A stretch of DNA of 64,000 bases, from positions 5,157,501-5,221,500 of the forward strand of contig NZ_CP150917.1 in the NCBI RefSeq assembly GCF_039908645.1. The letters run 5' to 3'. The stretch comes from Pseudomonas helvetica. GTDB taxonomy: Bacteria; Pseudomonadota; Gammaproteobacteria; Pseudomonadales; Pseudomonadaceae. Below, piece after piece: positions 38,421 to 47,965 of this stretch (position 1 is its first letter; each line of letters starts with the position of its first letter). A model generated the notes under the pieces. The model made no database searches and was not told where the DNA came from. It worked only from the letters and a program-made list of their open reading frames with translations. The position numbers were made by a program, and so were the translations under genes.

Positions 38421-39901
38421 AGCTCAATCCATTCGTTCAAGCCGGAATCGGCCTGACCTTCGCCCTGTTGTGGTCCTGCCCGACATTGGCCGCGATGACT
38501 GACACCAAGAACTACGGCCTGGAAGTGAAAGTCACTGGCCAGTCCGAAGACGACAGCGACCTTGGCACCAAGCCCGGCGGCGACGTCAACGGCGTTGCCC
38601 TGGACCTGCGTCCATGGGTCTACGGTGAAAGCGGCAACTGGAGCGCCTACGCGATGGGCCAGGCGGTGACTGCGACCGACATCATCGAAACCGACACCTT
38701 GCAGTCCGATACGCAAGGCGCCCAGAGCAGCGGCAACAACGGTCGCCAGAGCAAGAAAAACTACCTGGCGATGCGTGAGTTCTGGATCGGTTACAGCGGC
38801 CTGACGCCCTACCCCGGCGAGCAGCTGAAACTCGGTCGCCAACGCCTGCGCAACGACGACGGCCAATGGCGCGACACCAACATCGAAGCGCTGAACTGGA
38901 CCTTCGACACCACCCTGTTGCGCGCCAACGTCGGTGTCGCCGAACGCTTCAGCGAGTACCGCACCGACCTCACCGAATTGGCGCCCAAGGACAAGGATCG
39001 CCTGCACGTGTTCGGCGATATCGCAACCCAATGGACGCCTGGTCAATGGGTCGGGCTGCGTGCCCATCACACCCATGATGACGGCAAGCTCGACTTCCCG
39101 ACACCCGGCGAAGCCCCTGACTCGCTCGCCAAGAAACAAAACGGCGACCTGAGCTGGCTCGGCGTGGAAGCCAACAGCGATGCCTACAACTGGCGCAACA
39201 CCAACACCGTCAACTACTGGGCCAGCCTCACCGGCATGAGCGGCAACCGTGACACCGTGAATCCATTGAATGCCGATGGCAGCCGCCCGATCGATGCCTC
39301 GAAAAACGGCGACGTCAGCGGCTGGGCCACCGACCTCGGCGTGCGTCTGCGCCTCGATCCGCAATGGCAAGTCGGCGCGGCCTACGCCCGTGCCAGCGCC
39401 GATTACGAGCAAAACGGTTTACAGAGTAACCGCTCGAACTACACCGGTACGCGCTCGCGGGTTCACCGCTTTGGCGAGGCCTTCCGTAGCGACATGAACA
39501 ACATGCAGAGCGCCACGCTGTTCGGCTCCTGGATGCTGCAGGACGATTACGACGCCAGCCTGGTCTACCACAAGTTCTGGCGCGTCGACGGCAACAAGCC
39601 GGTCGGCAGCAACGGCATCAACGCCGTCGAGAACAACTACGACGACGTCACCGGCGCGCTGCTGTCCAGCACCTCGTTGCCGCTGGTGGATGGCAAGACC
39701 GACCTCGGCCAGGAAGTGGATCTGGTGGTCACCAAGTACTTCAAGCAAGGCCTGCTGCCGGCCGGTTTGAGTCAGTCAATCGATGAGCCCTCGGCGCTGG
39801 TGCGCTTTCGTGGCGGTGTGTTCAAGCCGGGCGATGCCTACGGCAAACAGGTCGACTCGTACATGCACCGTGCGTTCATCGACGTGATCTGGCGCTTCTG
39901 A
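38417..39901 (+). CDS. algE: Alginate export porin AlgE
   Basis: 494 residues. Signal peptide [26 protein letters not shown], then an 18-strand beta-barrel porin ending in the aromatic residue (DVIWRF), as outer-membrane proteins do. Arg/Lys-rich pore segments such as [19 protein letters not shown] are as expected for an anion-selective alginate channel. Translationally coupled to algK (ATGA) and abutting algG. Confidence 0.96.
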   Translation: MKLNPFVQAGIGLTFALLWSCPTLAAMTDTKNYGLEVKVTGQSEDDSDLGTKPGGDVNGVALDLRPWVYGESGNWSAYAMGQAVTATDIIETDTLQSDTQGAQSSGNNGRQSKKNYLAMREFWIGYSGLTPYPGEQLKLGRQRLRNDDGQWRDTNIEALNWTFDTTLLRANVGVAERFSEYRTDLTELAPKDKDRLHVFGDIATQWTPGQWVGLRAHHTHDDGKLDFPTPGEAPDSLAKKQNGDLSWLGVEANSDAYNWRNTNTVNYWASLTGMSGNRDTVNPLNADGSRPIDASKNGDVSGWATDLGVRLRLDPQWQVGAAYARASADYEQNGLQSNRSNYTGTRSRVHRFGEAFRSDMNNMQSATLFGSWMLQDDYDASLVYHKFWRVDGNKPVGSNGINAVENNYDDVTGALLSSTSLPLVDGKTDLGQEVDLVVTKYFKQGLLPAGLSQSIDEPSALVRFRGGVFKPGDAYGKQVDSYMHRAFIDVIWRF

Positions 39902-39927
39902 TGCGAGCCGCCAAGGGAGTGCCCCAG

Positions 39928-41520
39928 ATGAACAACCCTGCGCTCAAAGGCTCGCTCAGCCTGCTGGTCGGCGCGATGCTGCTGACCAGCTCAGCGGTGT
40001 TCGCCAGCGTTGAGCCGGCAGCTCCTGCCCCAAAAGGGCAGCAAGCGATCGTGGCCAAAGGACTGCAACAGGCCAAGACCTATACCGTCAGCAGCGCTCC
40101 GACCGCATCACTGGAACTGGCGGCACCAAAACTGCCCGACCTGTCCGGCTACACCGCGCAAGCCGTCGCGGCGAAGATCGTGCGCAGCAAGGCCGGCAAA
40201 GTCAGCGTGCGCCGGATGATGCAGGAAGACGCCTTGAAGGACTTCATCGGCGGCGATAACAAGATGGCTGAATGGGTGGTACGTCAACACGGCATTCCTC
40301 AGGCGATCTTCATCGACGACGGTTACGTCAACCTCAAGGACCTGACTCAGAAGCTGCCCAAGCAATACTTCAGCGAGACCTCGCCCGGCGTGTTCCTCGC
40401 CAGGTTGCCGATCGTGGTCGGGCAAAAAGGCATCCTCGAAATCGACCAACAGACCCAGGAGTTGCGTCTGTCCGAAGAGGCCGGTTCGTTCATAGTCAAC
40501 GACGGCCAGCTGTTTGTGCGTGACAGCAAAATCACCGGCTGGCGCGAGAAGGACAACGGCCCGGCGAGCTTCCGTTCACCCAAGGACTTCCGTCCGTTCC
40601 TGCTGTCCTGGGGCGGCACGCAGACCTACATCGTCAACAGCAAGCTGGCCAGTTTCGGTTACTCCAACAGTAAGTCCTACGGGGTGAGTATTTCCCAGTA
40701 CACGCCGAACATGGCCAAGGTACTCAAGCGCCCGGAACCGACCGGCTGGATCATCGGCTCAGAGTTCTCGGACATGTGGTACGGCTTCTACTGCTATGAA
40801 ACCCGCGACTTCGTGGTCAAGGGCAACACCTACCGCGACAACATCGTCTACGGCATCGACCCCCACGACCGTTCACACGGCTTGATCATCGCCGACAACA
40901 CGGTGCATGGAACGAAGAAGAAGCACGGCATCATCATTTCCCGCGAAGTGAACGACAGCTTCATCTTCAACAACCGCAGTTACGACAACCACCTCTCGGG
41001 GCTGGTGATCGACCGTAACAGCGTCAACAACCTGATCGCCTACAACGAGATCTACCGCAACCACACCGACGGCATCACCCTCTACGAGAGCGCCGACAAC
41101 CTGCTGTGGGGCAACAAGGTGATCAGCAACCAGCGCCACGGCATCCGCATTCGTAACAGCGTGAACATTCGCCTCTACGAAAACGTCGCCATGAACAACG
41201 GCCTGACCGGGGTCTACGGGCACATCAAGGACCTCACCGACACCGACCGCGACATCAAGCTCGACCCGTTCGATGCCGAGGTCTCGCTGATCGTCGTCGG
41301 CGGCGAACTGGCGGCCAATGGCAGCGGACCGCTGTCCATCGACTCGCCATTGAGCGTCGAGCTGTACCGGGTGTCGATGCTCGCCCCGACCAAATCCAGT
41401 GGCATCAGCTTCTCGGGAATCCTTGGCGAACGCCAGGACGAAATCCTCGACCTGCTGGTGCGCCAACAGAAAGCCGTGCTGATCGACCCCGTCGAACGCC
41501 AGACCGAAATGCGCGACTGA
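39928..41520 (+). CDS. algG: Mannuronan C5-epimerase AlgG
   Basis: 530 residues from the ATG at 39928 (MNNPALKGSLSLLVGAMLL), with AAGGGAG upstream; the earlier ATG at 39901 overlaps the algE stop and is less likely. A signal peptide precedes a right-handed beta-helix with carbohydrate-binding CASH/PbH1 repeats (e.g. NSFIFNNRSYDNHLSGLVIDR). The catalytic DPHDR motif is at 311-315. In the periplasm it converts some mannuronate residues to guluronate and helps protect the polymer from AlgL. Confidence 0.97.
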   Translation: MNNPALKGSLSLLVGAMLLTSSAVFASVEPAAPAPKGQQAIVAKGLQQAKTYTVSSAPTASLELAAPKLPDLSGYTAQAVAAKIVRSKAGKVSVRRMMQEDALKDFIGGDNKMAEWVVRQHGIPQAIFIDDGYVNLKDLTQKLPKQYFSETSPGVFLARLPIVVGQKGILEIDQQTQELRLSEEAGSFIVNDGQLFVRDSKITGWREKDNGPASFRSPKDFRPFLLSWGGTQTYIVNSKLASFGYSNSKSYGVSISQYTPNMAKVLKRPEPTGWIIGSEFSDMWYGFYCYETRDFVVKGNTYRDNIVYGIDPHDRSHGLIIADNTVHGTKKKHGIIISREVNDSFIFNNRSYDNHLSGLVIDRNSVNNLIAYNEIYRNHTDGITLYESADNLLWGNKVISNQRHGIRIRNSVNIRLYENVAMNNGLTGVYGHIKDLTDTDRDIKLDPFDAEVSLIVVGGELAANGSGPLSIDSPLSVELYRVSMLAPTKSSGISFSGILGERQDEILDLLVRQQKAVLIDPVERQTEMRD

Positions 41521-41531
41521 GGATGACTTTC

Positions 41532-42980
41532 ATGAAACCCCATTTGATCAAACTGTTCAGCCTCGCCGGCCTGACTGCCGCGATGTCTGCCGTAAGCTTT
41601 ACGGCGAGTGCAGACGACGCCAAGGCACCGAACTTCAGCGCCGAACCCTGCTGCAACCTATGCCCGGAAGCGCACGACGCGAAGAACTACACCACGCGTT
41701 ATCAGCAAAACTTCACCACCCTGGTGCAAGCGCAAGGCGACTGGTTGTTCCGCACCCAGGAAGACCTGCGCACCGAATTCAACACCACGCCCGAAGGCTA
41801 TCGCCGGCTCAAGCAACTGCACGACGCCTTCAAGAGCAAAGGTGTTGAACTGGTGGTGGTGTATCAGCCGACCCGTGGTCTGGTGAACCGCAACAAGCTC
41901 AACCCGCAAGAAAAAGCCGCGTTCGATTACGACAAGGCGCTGAAAAACTACCAGGGCATGCTCGGGCGTTTTGCCGAGATGGGCTATGTGGTGCCGGACC
42001 TGTCGCCACTGACTAACGAATCGCTGCCAGACACCCTGCCCGCCCACGATTTCTACTTCCGTGGCGACCAGCACTGGACGCCTTACGGTGCCCAGCGCAC
42101 GGCGAAAATCGTCGCCGAGAAGGTCAAGCAGCTCCCGGCCTTCGCCGGCATTCCCAAGCGCGAATTCGAGACCAAGCGGTCCGGGCGCATGGGCAAGACC
42201 GGCACCCTGCACAACATGGCCGGGCAGCTCTGCGGTACCAGTTACGCGATCCAGTACATGGACCAGTTCACCACCGAGCCTAAAGGCGAAGCGGCAGACG
42301 GCGACCTGTTCGGCGATTCCGGCAACCCGGAAATTACCCTGGTCGGCACCAGCCACAGCGGCAAGAACTACAACTTCGCCGGGTTCCTCGAAGAGGCCAT
42401 CGGTGCCGACATTCTCAACGTCGCTTTCCCCGGCGGTGGTCTGGAAGGTTCGATGCTGCAGTACCTGGGCAGTGAAGACTTCCAGAAGAAGCCGCCGAAA
42501 ATCCTCATCTGGGAATTCTCGCCGCTCTATCGCCTCGACCAGCAAACCATCTACCGCCAGATGATGGCGCTGCTCGATAACGGCTGCGAAGGCAAAGAGG
42601 CACGGATGTCCGGCAGCGCCACGCTCAAGCCGGGCAAAAACGAGTTGATGGTCAACAGCAAGAACATCGACCTGCGCAACAGCGACCATCAGGTCGACAT
42701 CCGTTTCGCCGATCCATCGGTGAAAACCCTGCAAGCCACTCTCTGGTACATGAACGGTCGCCACGAAGACATCAAGATCGACAAACCCCACACCGCAGAT
42801 ACCGACGGGCGTTTCGCCTTTGAATTGCGCACCGATGAAGACTGGGCCACGCAGAACCTGTTGGCGGTCGAAATCCAGGGCCCGGAAGCGGGTGCTGCGC
42901 CACAAAAAGTCGAAGCGAAAATCTGCAAACGCAACGTGTTCCCAGGCGCCGAGCAACGTACCGCTCAGGTCGGGCAATGA
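41532..42980 (+). CDS. algX: Alginate O-acetyltransferase AlgX
   Basis: 482 residues from ATG 41532 ([14 protein letters not shown]), with GAGG upstream; an ATG three codons earlier is also in frame. Signal peptide, then an SGNH-like domain with Asp179-x-His181 (GDQHWTPYG) and Ser274 (GTSHSG), equivalent to the P. aeruginosa catalytic triad with a constant +5 offset, and a C-terminal carbohydrate-binding module. The N-terminal Cys pair CCNLC is also conserved. It transfers acetyl groups to mannuronate in the periplasm and binds AlgK. Confidence 0.96.
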   Translation: MKPHLIKLFSLAGLTAAMSAVSFTASADDAKAPNFSAEPCCNLCPEAHDAKNYTTRYQQNFTTLVQAQGDWLFRTQEDLRTEFNTTPEGYRRLKQLHDAFKSKGVELVVVYQPTRGLVNRNKLNPQEKAAFDYDKALKNYQGMLGRFAEMGYVVPDLSPLTNESLPDTLPAHDFYFRGDQHWTPYGAQRTAKIVAEKVKQLPAFAGIPKREFETKRSGRMGKTGTLHNMAGQLCGTSYAIQYMDQFTTEPKGEAADGDLFGDSGNPEITLVGTSHSGKNYNFAGFLEEAIGADILNVAFPGGGLEGSMLQYLGSEDFQKKPPKILIWEFSPLYRLDQQTIYRQMMALLDNGCEGKEARMSGSATLKPGKNELMVNSKNIDLRNSDHQVDIRFADPSVKTLQATLWYMNGRHEDIKIDKPHTADTDGRFAFELRTDEDWATQNLLAVEIQGPEAGAAPQKVEAKICKRNVFPGAEQRTAQVGQ

Positions 42981-42988
42981 GGTCTGTT

Positions 42989-44113
42989 ATGCGAAATCAG
43001 AAACTGAAAACCCTGCTTGCACCTACGCTCTTGAGCCTGGCGATGTTCGCCGGGGCGACCCACGCAGCCGCGCCACTGCGTCCGCCGCAGGGCTATTTTG
43101 CGCCTGTGGATAAATTCAAGAACGGCGACAGCAGCGAAGGCTGCGATGCGATGCCGACGCCGTACACCGGCGCCCTGCAATTTCGCAGCAAATACGAAGG
43201 CTCCGACAAGGCACGTTCGACCCTCAACGTCGCGTCGGAAAAAGCCTTCCGCGACACCACCGCCGACATCACCACACTCGAACGCGGCACCAGCAAACGG
43301 GTGATGCAGTTCATGCGCGACGGTCGTCCGGAACAGCTGGAATGCACGCTCAACTGGCTTACCGCCTGGGCCAAGGCCGATGCGTTGATGTCCAGGGACT
43401 TCAACCACACCGGCAAGTCGATGCGCAAATGGGCGCTGGGCAGCATGGCTTCGGCCTACATCCGCCTGAAGTTCTCCGACTCTCATCCGCTGGCAACGCA
43501 TCAGCAGGAAGCCCAAGTGATCGAGGCGTGGTTCAGCAAGATGGCCGATCAGGTGGTCAGCGACTGGGACAACCTGCCGCTCGAACAAACCAACAACCAC
43601 TCGTACTGGGCCGCCTGGTCGGTGATGGCAACGTCGGTCGCGACCAACCGCCACGACCTGTTCGACTGGGCCGTGAAGGAATACAAGGTCGGCGCCAATC
43701 AGGTCGACGCCCAGGGTTTCCTGCCCAACGAACTCAAGCGTCAGCAACGGGCCCTGGCCTATCACAACTACGCCCTGCCACCGCTGGCGATGATCGCCAG
43801 TTTCGCTCAGGCCAACGGTGTGGACTTGCGCCAGGAAAACAACGGCGCACTGAAACGCCTCGGTGACCGGGTGCTCGCCGGGGTGAAAGACCCGCAAACG
43901 TTCGAGCAGAAGAACGGCAAGGAACAGGACATGACCGACCTCAAAGTCGACTCGAAATTCGCCTGGCTCGAACCCTTCTGCACGCTCTACACCTGCCCGA
44001 CCGATGTGCTGGAACGCAAGCATGCGATGCAGCCGTTCAAGAGCTTTCGACTGGGTGGGGATTTGACCAAGGTCTACGACCCAAGCCATGAAAAGGGCAA
44101 CAAAGGTTCATAA
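42989..44113 (+). CDS. algL: Poly(beta-D-mannuronate) lyase AlgL
   Basis: 374 residues from ATG 42989 ([24 protein letters not shown] upstream); an ATG at 42977 overlaps the algX stop. A signal peptide is followed by the (alpha/alpha) barrel of family 5 polysaccharide lyases. The catalytic NNHSYW motif lies at 202-207, with the Tyr/Arg region [23 protein letters not shown] after it. It clears stray alginate from the periplasm. Followed by a REPIN, not directly by algI. Confidence 0.97.
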   Translation: MRNQKLKTLLAPTLLSLAMFAGATHAAAPLRPPQGYFAPVDKFKNGDSSEGCDAMPTPYTGALQFRSKYEGSDKARSTLNVASEKAFRDTTADITTLERGTSKRVMQFMRDGRPEQLECTLNWLTAWAKADALMSRDFNHTGKSMRKWALGSMASAYIRLKFSDSHPLATHQQEAQVIEAWFSKMADQVVSDWDNLPLEQTNNHSYWAAWSVMATSVATNRHDLFDWAVKEYKVGANQVDAQGFLPNELKRQQRALAYHNYALPPLAMIASFAQANGVDLRQENNGALKRLGDRVLAGVKDPQTFEQKNGKEQDMTDLKVDSKFAWLEPFCTLYTCPTDVLERKHAMQPFKSFRLGGDLTKVYDPSHEKGNKGS

Positions 44114-44130
44114 GCCGAGACGCAAAACCC

Positions 44131-44218
44131 GTAGGAGCAAGGCTTGCCCGCGATGAACGATGACGCGGTCCATCTGCTACACCGCGTTGCGGCCATCGCG
44201 GGCAAGCCTTGCTCCTAC
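44131..44218. repeat. REPIN inside the alginate operon (algL-algI)
   Basis: GTAGGAGCAAGGCTTGCCCG ... CGGGCAAGCCTTGCTCCTAC, almost identical to the element at 27999-28087. It occupies the 209-bp algL-algI gap; the remaining ~100 bp are rich in G runs and hold the algI ribosome site. Confidence 0.9.
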
Positions 44219-44322
44219 GGGGGGCGTGACGGGATCGAATGCAATACAACCTTCCGGTTTTTCACGGGGGGTTTGGGGGGGCCGTTGGCCCTTGACTGTT
44301 GGTTACACAAGGAGAGATCAGG

Positions 44323-45801
44323 ATGGTGTTTTCATCCAATGTGTTCCTGTTTTTGTTCTTGCCGATCTTTCTCGGCTTGTACTACTTGAGCGGGCAACGC
44401 TATCGCAACCTGCTGCTACTGATCGCCAGCTATGTGTTTTATGCCTGGTGGCGCGTGGACTTCCTGGCACTGTTCGCCGGCGTCACGCTGTGGAACTACT
44501 GGATCGGCCTGAAAGTCGGGGCGGCCGGCGTACGGAGCAAACCGGCGCAGCGCTGGCTGTTGCTCGGCGTGGCGGTGGACCTGTGCATCCTCGGCTATTT
44601 CAAGTACGCCAACTTCGGGGTCGACAGCATCAACGCGATCATGAGCTCCATGGGCCTGTCGCCGTTCATCCTGACCCACGTGCTGTTGCCGATCGGAATC
44701 TCGTTCTACATCTTCGAGTCCATCAGCTACATCATCGACGTCTACCGCGGCGATACCCCGGCGACCCGCAACCTGATCGACTTCGCGGCGTTCGTGGCGA
44801 TCTTCCCGCACCTGATCGCCGGCCCGGTGTTGCGCTTTCGCGACCTGGCCGATCAGTTCAACAACCGCACTCACACCCTCGACAAATTCTCCGAGGGCGC
44901 GACGCGGTTCATGCAGGGTTTCATCAAGAAGGTGTTCATCGCCGACACCCTGGCGGTGGTCGCCGACCATTGCTTCGCCCTGCAAAACCCGACCACGGGC
45001 GATGCCTGGCTCGGCGCACTCGCCTACACCGCGCAGCTGTATTTCGACTTCTCCGGCTACAGCGACATGGCCATCGGCCTGGGCCTGATGATGGGTTTTC
45101 GCTTCATGGAAAACTTCAAGCAGCCGTACATCAGCCAGTCGATCACCGAGTTCTGGCGCCGCTGGCATATCAGCCTGTCGACCTGGCTGCGCGACTACCT
45201 CTACATCACCTTGGGCGGTAACCGCAAAGGCACACTGATCACCTACCGCAACCTGTTCCTGACCATGCTGCTCGGTGGCCTGTGGCACGGCGCGAATATC
45301 ACCTACATCGTCTGGGGTGCGTGGCACGGCATGTGGCTGGCGATCGAAAAAGCCATCGGCCTGAACACCTCGCCACGCAGTTTCAACCCGATCCGCTGGG
45401 CGCTGACCTTCCTGCTGGTGGTGATGGGCTGGGTGATTTTCCGTGCGGAAAACCTGCACGTTGCCGCTCGCATGTACGGTGCAATGTTCAGCTTCAGCGA
45501 GTGGTCGCTGTCGGAACTCAACCGCGCCAGCCTCACCGGCCTGCAAGTCGCGACCCTGGCAGTGGCGTACGCCACGCTGGCGTTCTTCGGCCTGCGGGAC
45601 TTCTACCGCAACCGGCCTGCGGCGCGGCTCGACGCCACGGCGAACAACCCTGTCAACGGTGACGCCCAGGTGTTGGCGGCCAGTTGGGTCGCGGACTGGC
45701 CGCGTTATGCCATGCGTGCGCTGGTGCTGCTGCTGTTCATCGCGTCAATCCTGAAACTCTCGGCGCAAAGCTTCTCGCCGTTCCTTTACTTCCAGTTCTG
45801 A
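44323..45801 (+). CDS. algI: Alginate O-acetylase membrane subunit AlgI (MBOAT)
   Basis: 492 residues from ATG 44323 (MVFSSNVFLFLFLPIFLG) with AAGGAGA upstream. A multi-pass membrane-bound O-acyltransferase that moves acetyl from a cytoplasmic donor across the inner membrane. The essential MBOAT histidine is His322 in GGLWHGAN, identical in number to P. aeruginosa. Other conserved segments: IGISFYIFESISYIIDVYRGD, FSGYSDMAIGLGLMMGF, FWRRWHISLSTWLRDYLYI. Confidence 0.97.
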   Translation: MVFSSNVFLFLFLPIFLGLYYLSGQRYRNLLLLIASYVFYAWWRVDFLALFAGVTLWNYWIGLKVGAAGVRSKPAQRWLLLGVAVDLCILGYFKYANFGVDSINAIMSSMGLSPFILTHVLLPIGISFYIFESISYIIDVYRGDTPATRNLIDFAAFVAIFPHLIAGPVLRFRDLADQFNNRTHTLDKFSEGATRFMQGFIKKVFIADTLAVVADHCFALQNPTTGDAWLGALAYTAQLYFDFSGYSDMAIGLGLMMGFRFMENFKQPYISQSITEFWRRWHISLSTWLRDYLYITLGGNRKGTLITYRNLFLTMLLGGLWHGANITYIVWGAWHGMWLAIEKAIGLNTSPRSFNPIRWALTFLLVVMGWVIFRAENLHVAARMYGAMFSFSEWSLSELNRASLTGLQVATLAVAYATLAFFGLRDFYRNRPAARLDATANNPVNGDAQVLAASWVADWPRYAMRALVLLLFIASILKLSAQSFSPFLYFQF

Positions 45802-45812
45802 GGGATCTGACC

Positions 45813-46988
45813 ATGACCCGCTCATTACGCCTGTTCTACATCGCCCTGTTCCTCGTGACTCTAATGGTCCTGGGCCTGTGGTCAGTGCGCAGCTTCTTTG
45901 GTTTCAGCACCAACGCCGATGCAACCGTGCTCAACGGCCGCTGGAGCAAAGCCGTGGAGACTCACTACGACGACCATTTCCCGATCAAACGCCTGGGCAC
46001 CAACCTCTGGGCTCTACTTGATTTCAAACTGTTCAACGAAGGTCGTCCAGGCGTAGTGCTCGGTCGCGATCAGTGGTTGTACAGCGATGAAGAATTCAAC
46101 CCGGTGGTCAATGAAGAGCTGAACCTGCAAGGCAACTACGCGCTGGTCGAAGGCGTGCGCCAAACCCTGAAAGCCAAAGGCGTGCAACTGGTGATGGCGA
46201 TTGTCCCGGCCAAGACTCGCCTGTACCCGGAACACCTGGGTGAAGTGAAACCGGCGCGCATCCATGCCGACCTCTACAAGGATTTTCACGCCCGTGTCGC
46301 CGCCGACAAAATTCTCGCCCCCGACCTGCTCGGTCCGCTGCAGAAAGCCAAGCAGAATGGCCAGCAAGTGTTCCTGCGCACCGACACGCACTGGACGCCA
46401 GAGGGCGCGCAAATCGCCGCCGAACAACTGGCCAAAACCATCGCCGACAAATCCCCGCTCAGCGGCCAGCCGCAGCGCTTTGTCACCGAGCCGGCGGAGC
46501 AAGTCAGCCACAAGGGCGACCTGAGACTGTTCCTGCCGCTGGACCCGCTGTTCGAAAACCTGATGCCGGCGCCAGAGCCCCTGCAAAAGCGCAACACCCA
46601 CGCGGTTGAGAACCAGCCTGCCGGTGACGATGCCTTGTTCGCCAACAACGAAGTGCCGGTGGCGCTGATCGGCACCAGCTACAGCGCCAACCCGAACTGG
46701 AACTTCGTCGGCGCGCTCAAGCAAGCGCTGCACAGCGACGTGGTCAATTACGCCGAAGACGGCCATGGCCCGATCCTGCCGATGCTCAGCTACCTGAACA
46801 GCGATGCCTTCAAGAACAGCCCGCCACAAGTGCTGATCTGGGAGTTTCCTGAACGTTATCTGCCTGTGAACAACGAAATCGGCGACGCCGACCCGCAGTG
46901 GGTCGCAGAGCTCAAACAAGCCGGTGCCCGCCAGCAAAACGTAGCAATTAACCGCAAATCCGAGACGCCCGACCGGGCGCAAAACTGA
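45813..46988 (+). CDS. algJ: Alginate O-acetyltransferase AlgJ
   Basis: 391 residues from ATG 45813 (MTRSLRLFYIALFLVTLMVLG, a signal-anchor). SGNH-like periplasmic domain homologous to AlgX, with Asp191-x-His193 (RTDTHWTPEG) and Ser289 (GTSYSANPNWNF), each one residue after the P. aeruginosa triad positions. It acts between AlgI and AlgX in polymer acetylation. The ORF extending upstream into algI is not used. Confidence 0.96.
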   Translation: MTRSLRLFYIALFLVTLMVLGLWSVRSFFGFSTNADATVLNGRWSKAVETHYDDHFPIKRLGTNLWALLDFKLFNEGRPGVVLGRDQWLYSDEEFNPVVNEELNLQGNYALVEGVRQTLKAKGVQLVMAIVPAKTRLYPEHLGEVKPARIHADLYKDFHARVAADKILAPDLLGPLQKAKQNGQQVFLRTDTHWTPEGAQIAAEQLAKTIADKSPLSGQPQRFVTEPAEQVSHKGDLRLFLPLDPLFENLMPAPEPLQKRNTHAVENQPAGDDALFANNEVPVALIGTSYSANPNWNFVGALKQALHSDVVNYAEDGHGPILPMLSYLNSDAFKNSPPQVLIWEFPERYLPVNNEIGDADPQWVAELKQAGARQQNVAINRKSETPDRAQN

Positions 46989-47002
46989 AAGAGGTAACTC
47001 CT

Positions 47003-47656
47003 ATGACTTTCACCAAAACTCCTCGTCGTCTCGCCAAGACCTTCGTCCTCGTAGCTGGTATGGGTCTGCTGTCCCAGGCCTTCGCTGGCGGCGACGCGGC
47101 GCTCTACGGCCCAGTCGCACCGAAAGGTTCGACCTTTGTGCGGATCTACAACGCCAGTAACGCCGAAGTCAGCGCCAGCGTCGGCAGCACCGCCATCAGC
47201 GATGTCGCGCCACTGGGCAGCAGTGACTTCAGCTTCATGCCCGGTGGCGACTACAGCGCCAAGGTCGGCAATCAGAGCCTGCCCCTGAGACTCGCCGCCG
47301 ACCACTATTACACCCTGGTCAACAACGCCAGCGGCCAGCCGCAACTGATCGAAGAACCACCGTTCAAGAACAAGCAGAAATCCCTGGTCCGCGTGCAGAA
47401 CCTCAGTGACAAGGCACTGACCCTCAAGACCGCCGACGGCAAGACCGAAGTGGTCCAGGCCGTCGCGGCCAAGAGCCGTGGCGAGCGTGAAATCAACCCG
47501 GTGAAAGTCAGCCTGGCGCTGTTCGAAGGCGACAAGAAAGTCAGCGACGTGAAGCCGGTCGCCCTGGAACGCGGTGAAGCGGCAGTGCTCTACGTCACTG
47601 GCAACAGCAGCAGCCTGTCGCCGGTCTGGGTAAAACGCCCGGTCTCGACGCGTTAA
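47003..47656 (+). CDS. algF: Alginate O-acetylation protein AlgF
   Basis: 217 residues. Signal peptide MTFTKTPRRLAKTFVLVAGMGLLSQAFA, then a two-domain beta-rich periplasmic protein (LYGPVAPKGSTFVRIYNAS, SSDFSFMPGGDYSA, KSLVRVQNLSDKALTLKTADG). It is required for acetylation, probably as an adaptor between AlgJ and AlgX; no catalytic motif is visible. It is 14 bp after algJ. Confidence 0.95.
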   Translation: MTFTKTPRRLAKTFVLVAGMGLLSQAFAGGDAALYGPVAPKGSTFVRIYNASNAEVSASVGSTAISDVAPLGSSDFSFMPGGDYSAKVGNQSLPLRLAADHYYTLVNNASGQPQLIEEPPFKNKQKSLVRVQNLSDKALTLKTADGKTEVVQAVAAKSRGEREINPVKVSLALFEGDKKVSDVKPVALERGEAAVLYVTGNSSSLSPVWVKRPVSTR

Positions 47657-47712
47657 TGAATTTGCCCGGAATGCCTGCCGATCATCCTAGGTATCGAGTC
47701 AAGTGAAGTACT

Positions 47713-47845
47713 TGTGGCGAGCGGGCTTGCCCGCGCTGGAGCGCGCAGCGGTCCCAAATCTGGCGATCGCGGTGTGCCAGATCGAACGCGCTCAGCGGTT
47801 TTACGACTGCTATGCAGCCGAGCGCGGGCAAGCCCGCTCGCCACA
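47713..47845. repeat. REPIN inside the alginate operon (algF-algA)
   Basis: TGTGGCGAGCGGGCTTGCCC ... GGGCAAGCCCGCTCGCCACA, a variant of the main family (GCGGGCTTGCCCGC core). It lies in the 309-bp algF-algA gap, which contains no gene. Confidence 0.9.
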
Positions 47846-47868
47846 GTCTTTGGACCGACCGGCATTGT

Positions 47869-47889
47869 GGTCACCCCAAAAAGGTGACC
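47869..47889 (+). other. Small hairpin in the algA leader
   Basis: GGTCACC-CCAAAAA-GGTGACC, a perfect 7-bp inverted repeat 76 bp before algA. Possible operator or RNA hairpin; function unknown. Confidence 0.4.
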
Positions 47890-47965
47890 GACACGAAATA
47901 AGAACAAGAGTGAAACGACAAAACCTCGTCGCTCTAACCCATTACGATTTTGAAGGAGTAACACC

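Noticed and set aside
41658..42977. 439-aa antisense ORF over algX
   Set aside because: Shadow ORF; algX has catalytic residues at expected positions.
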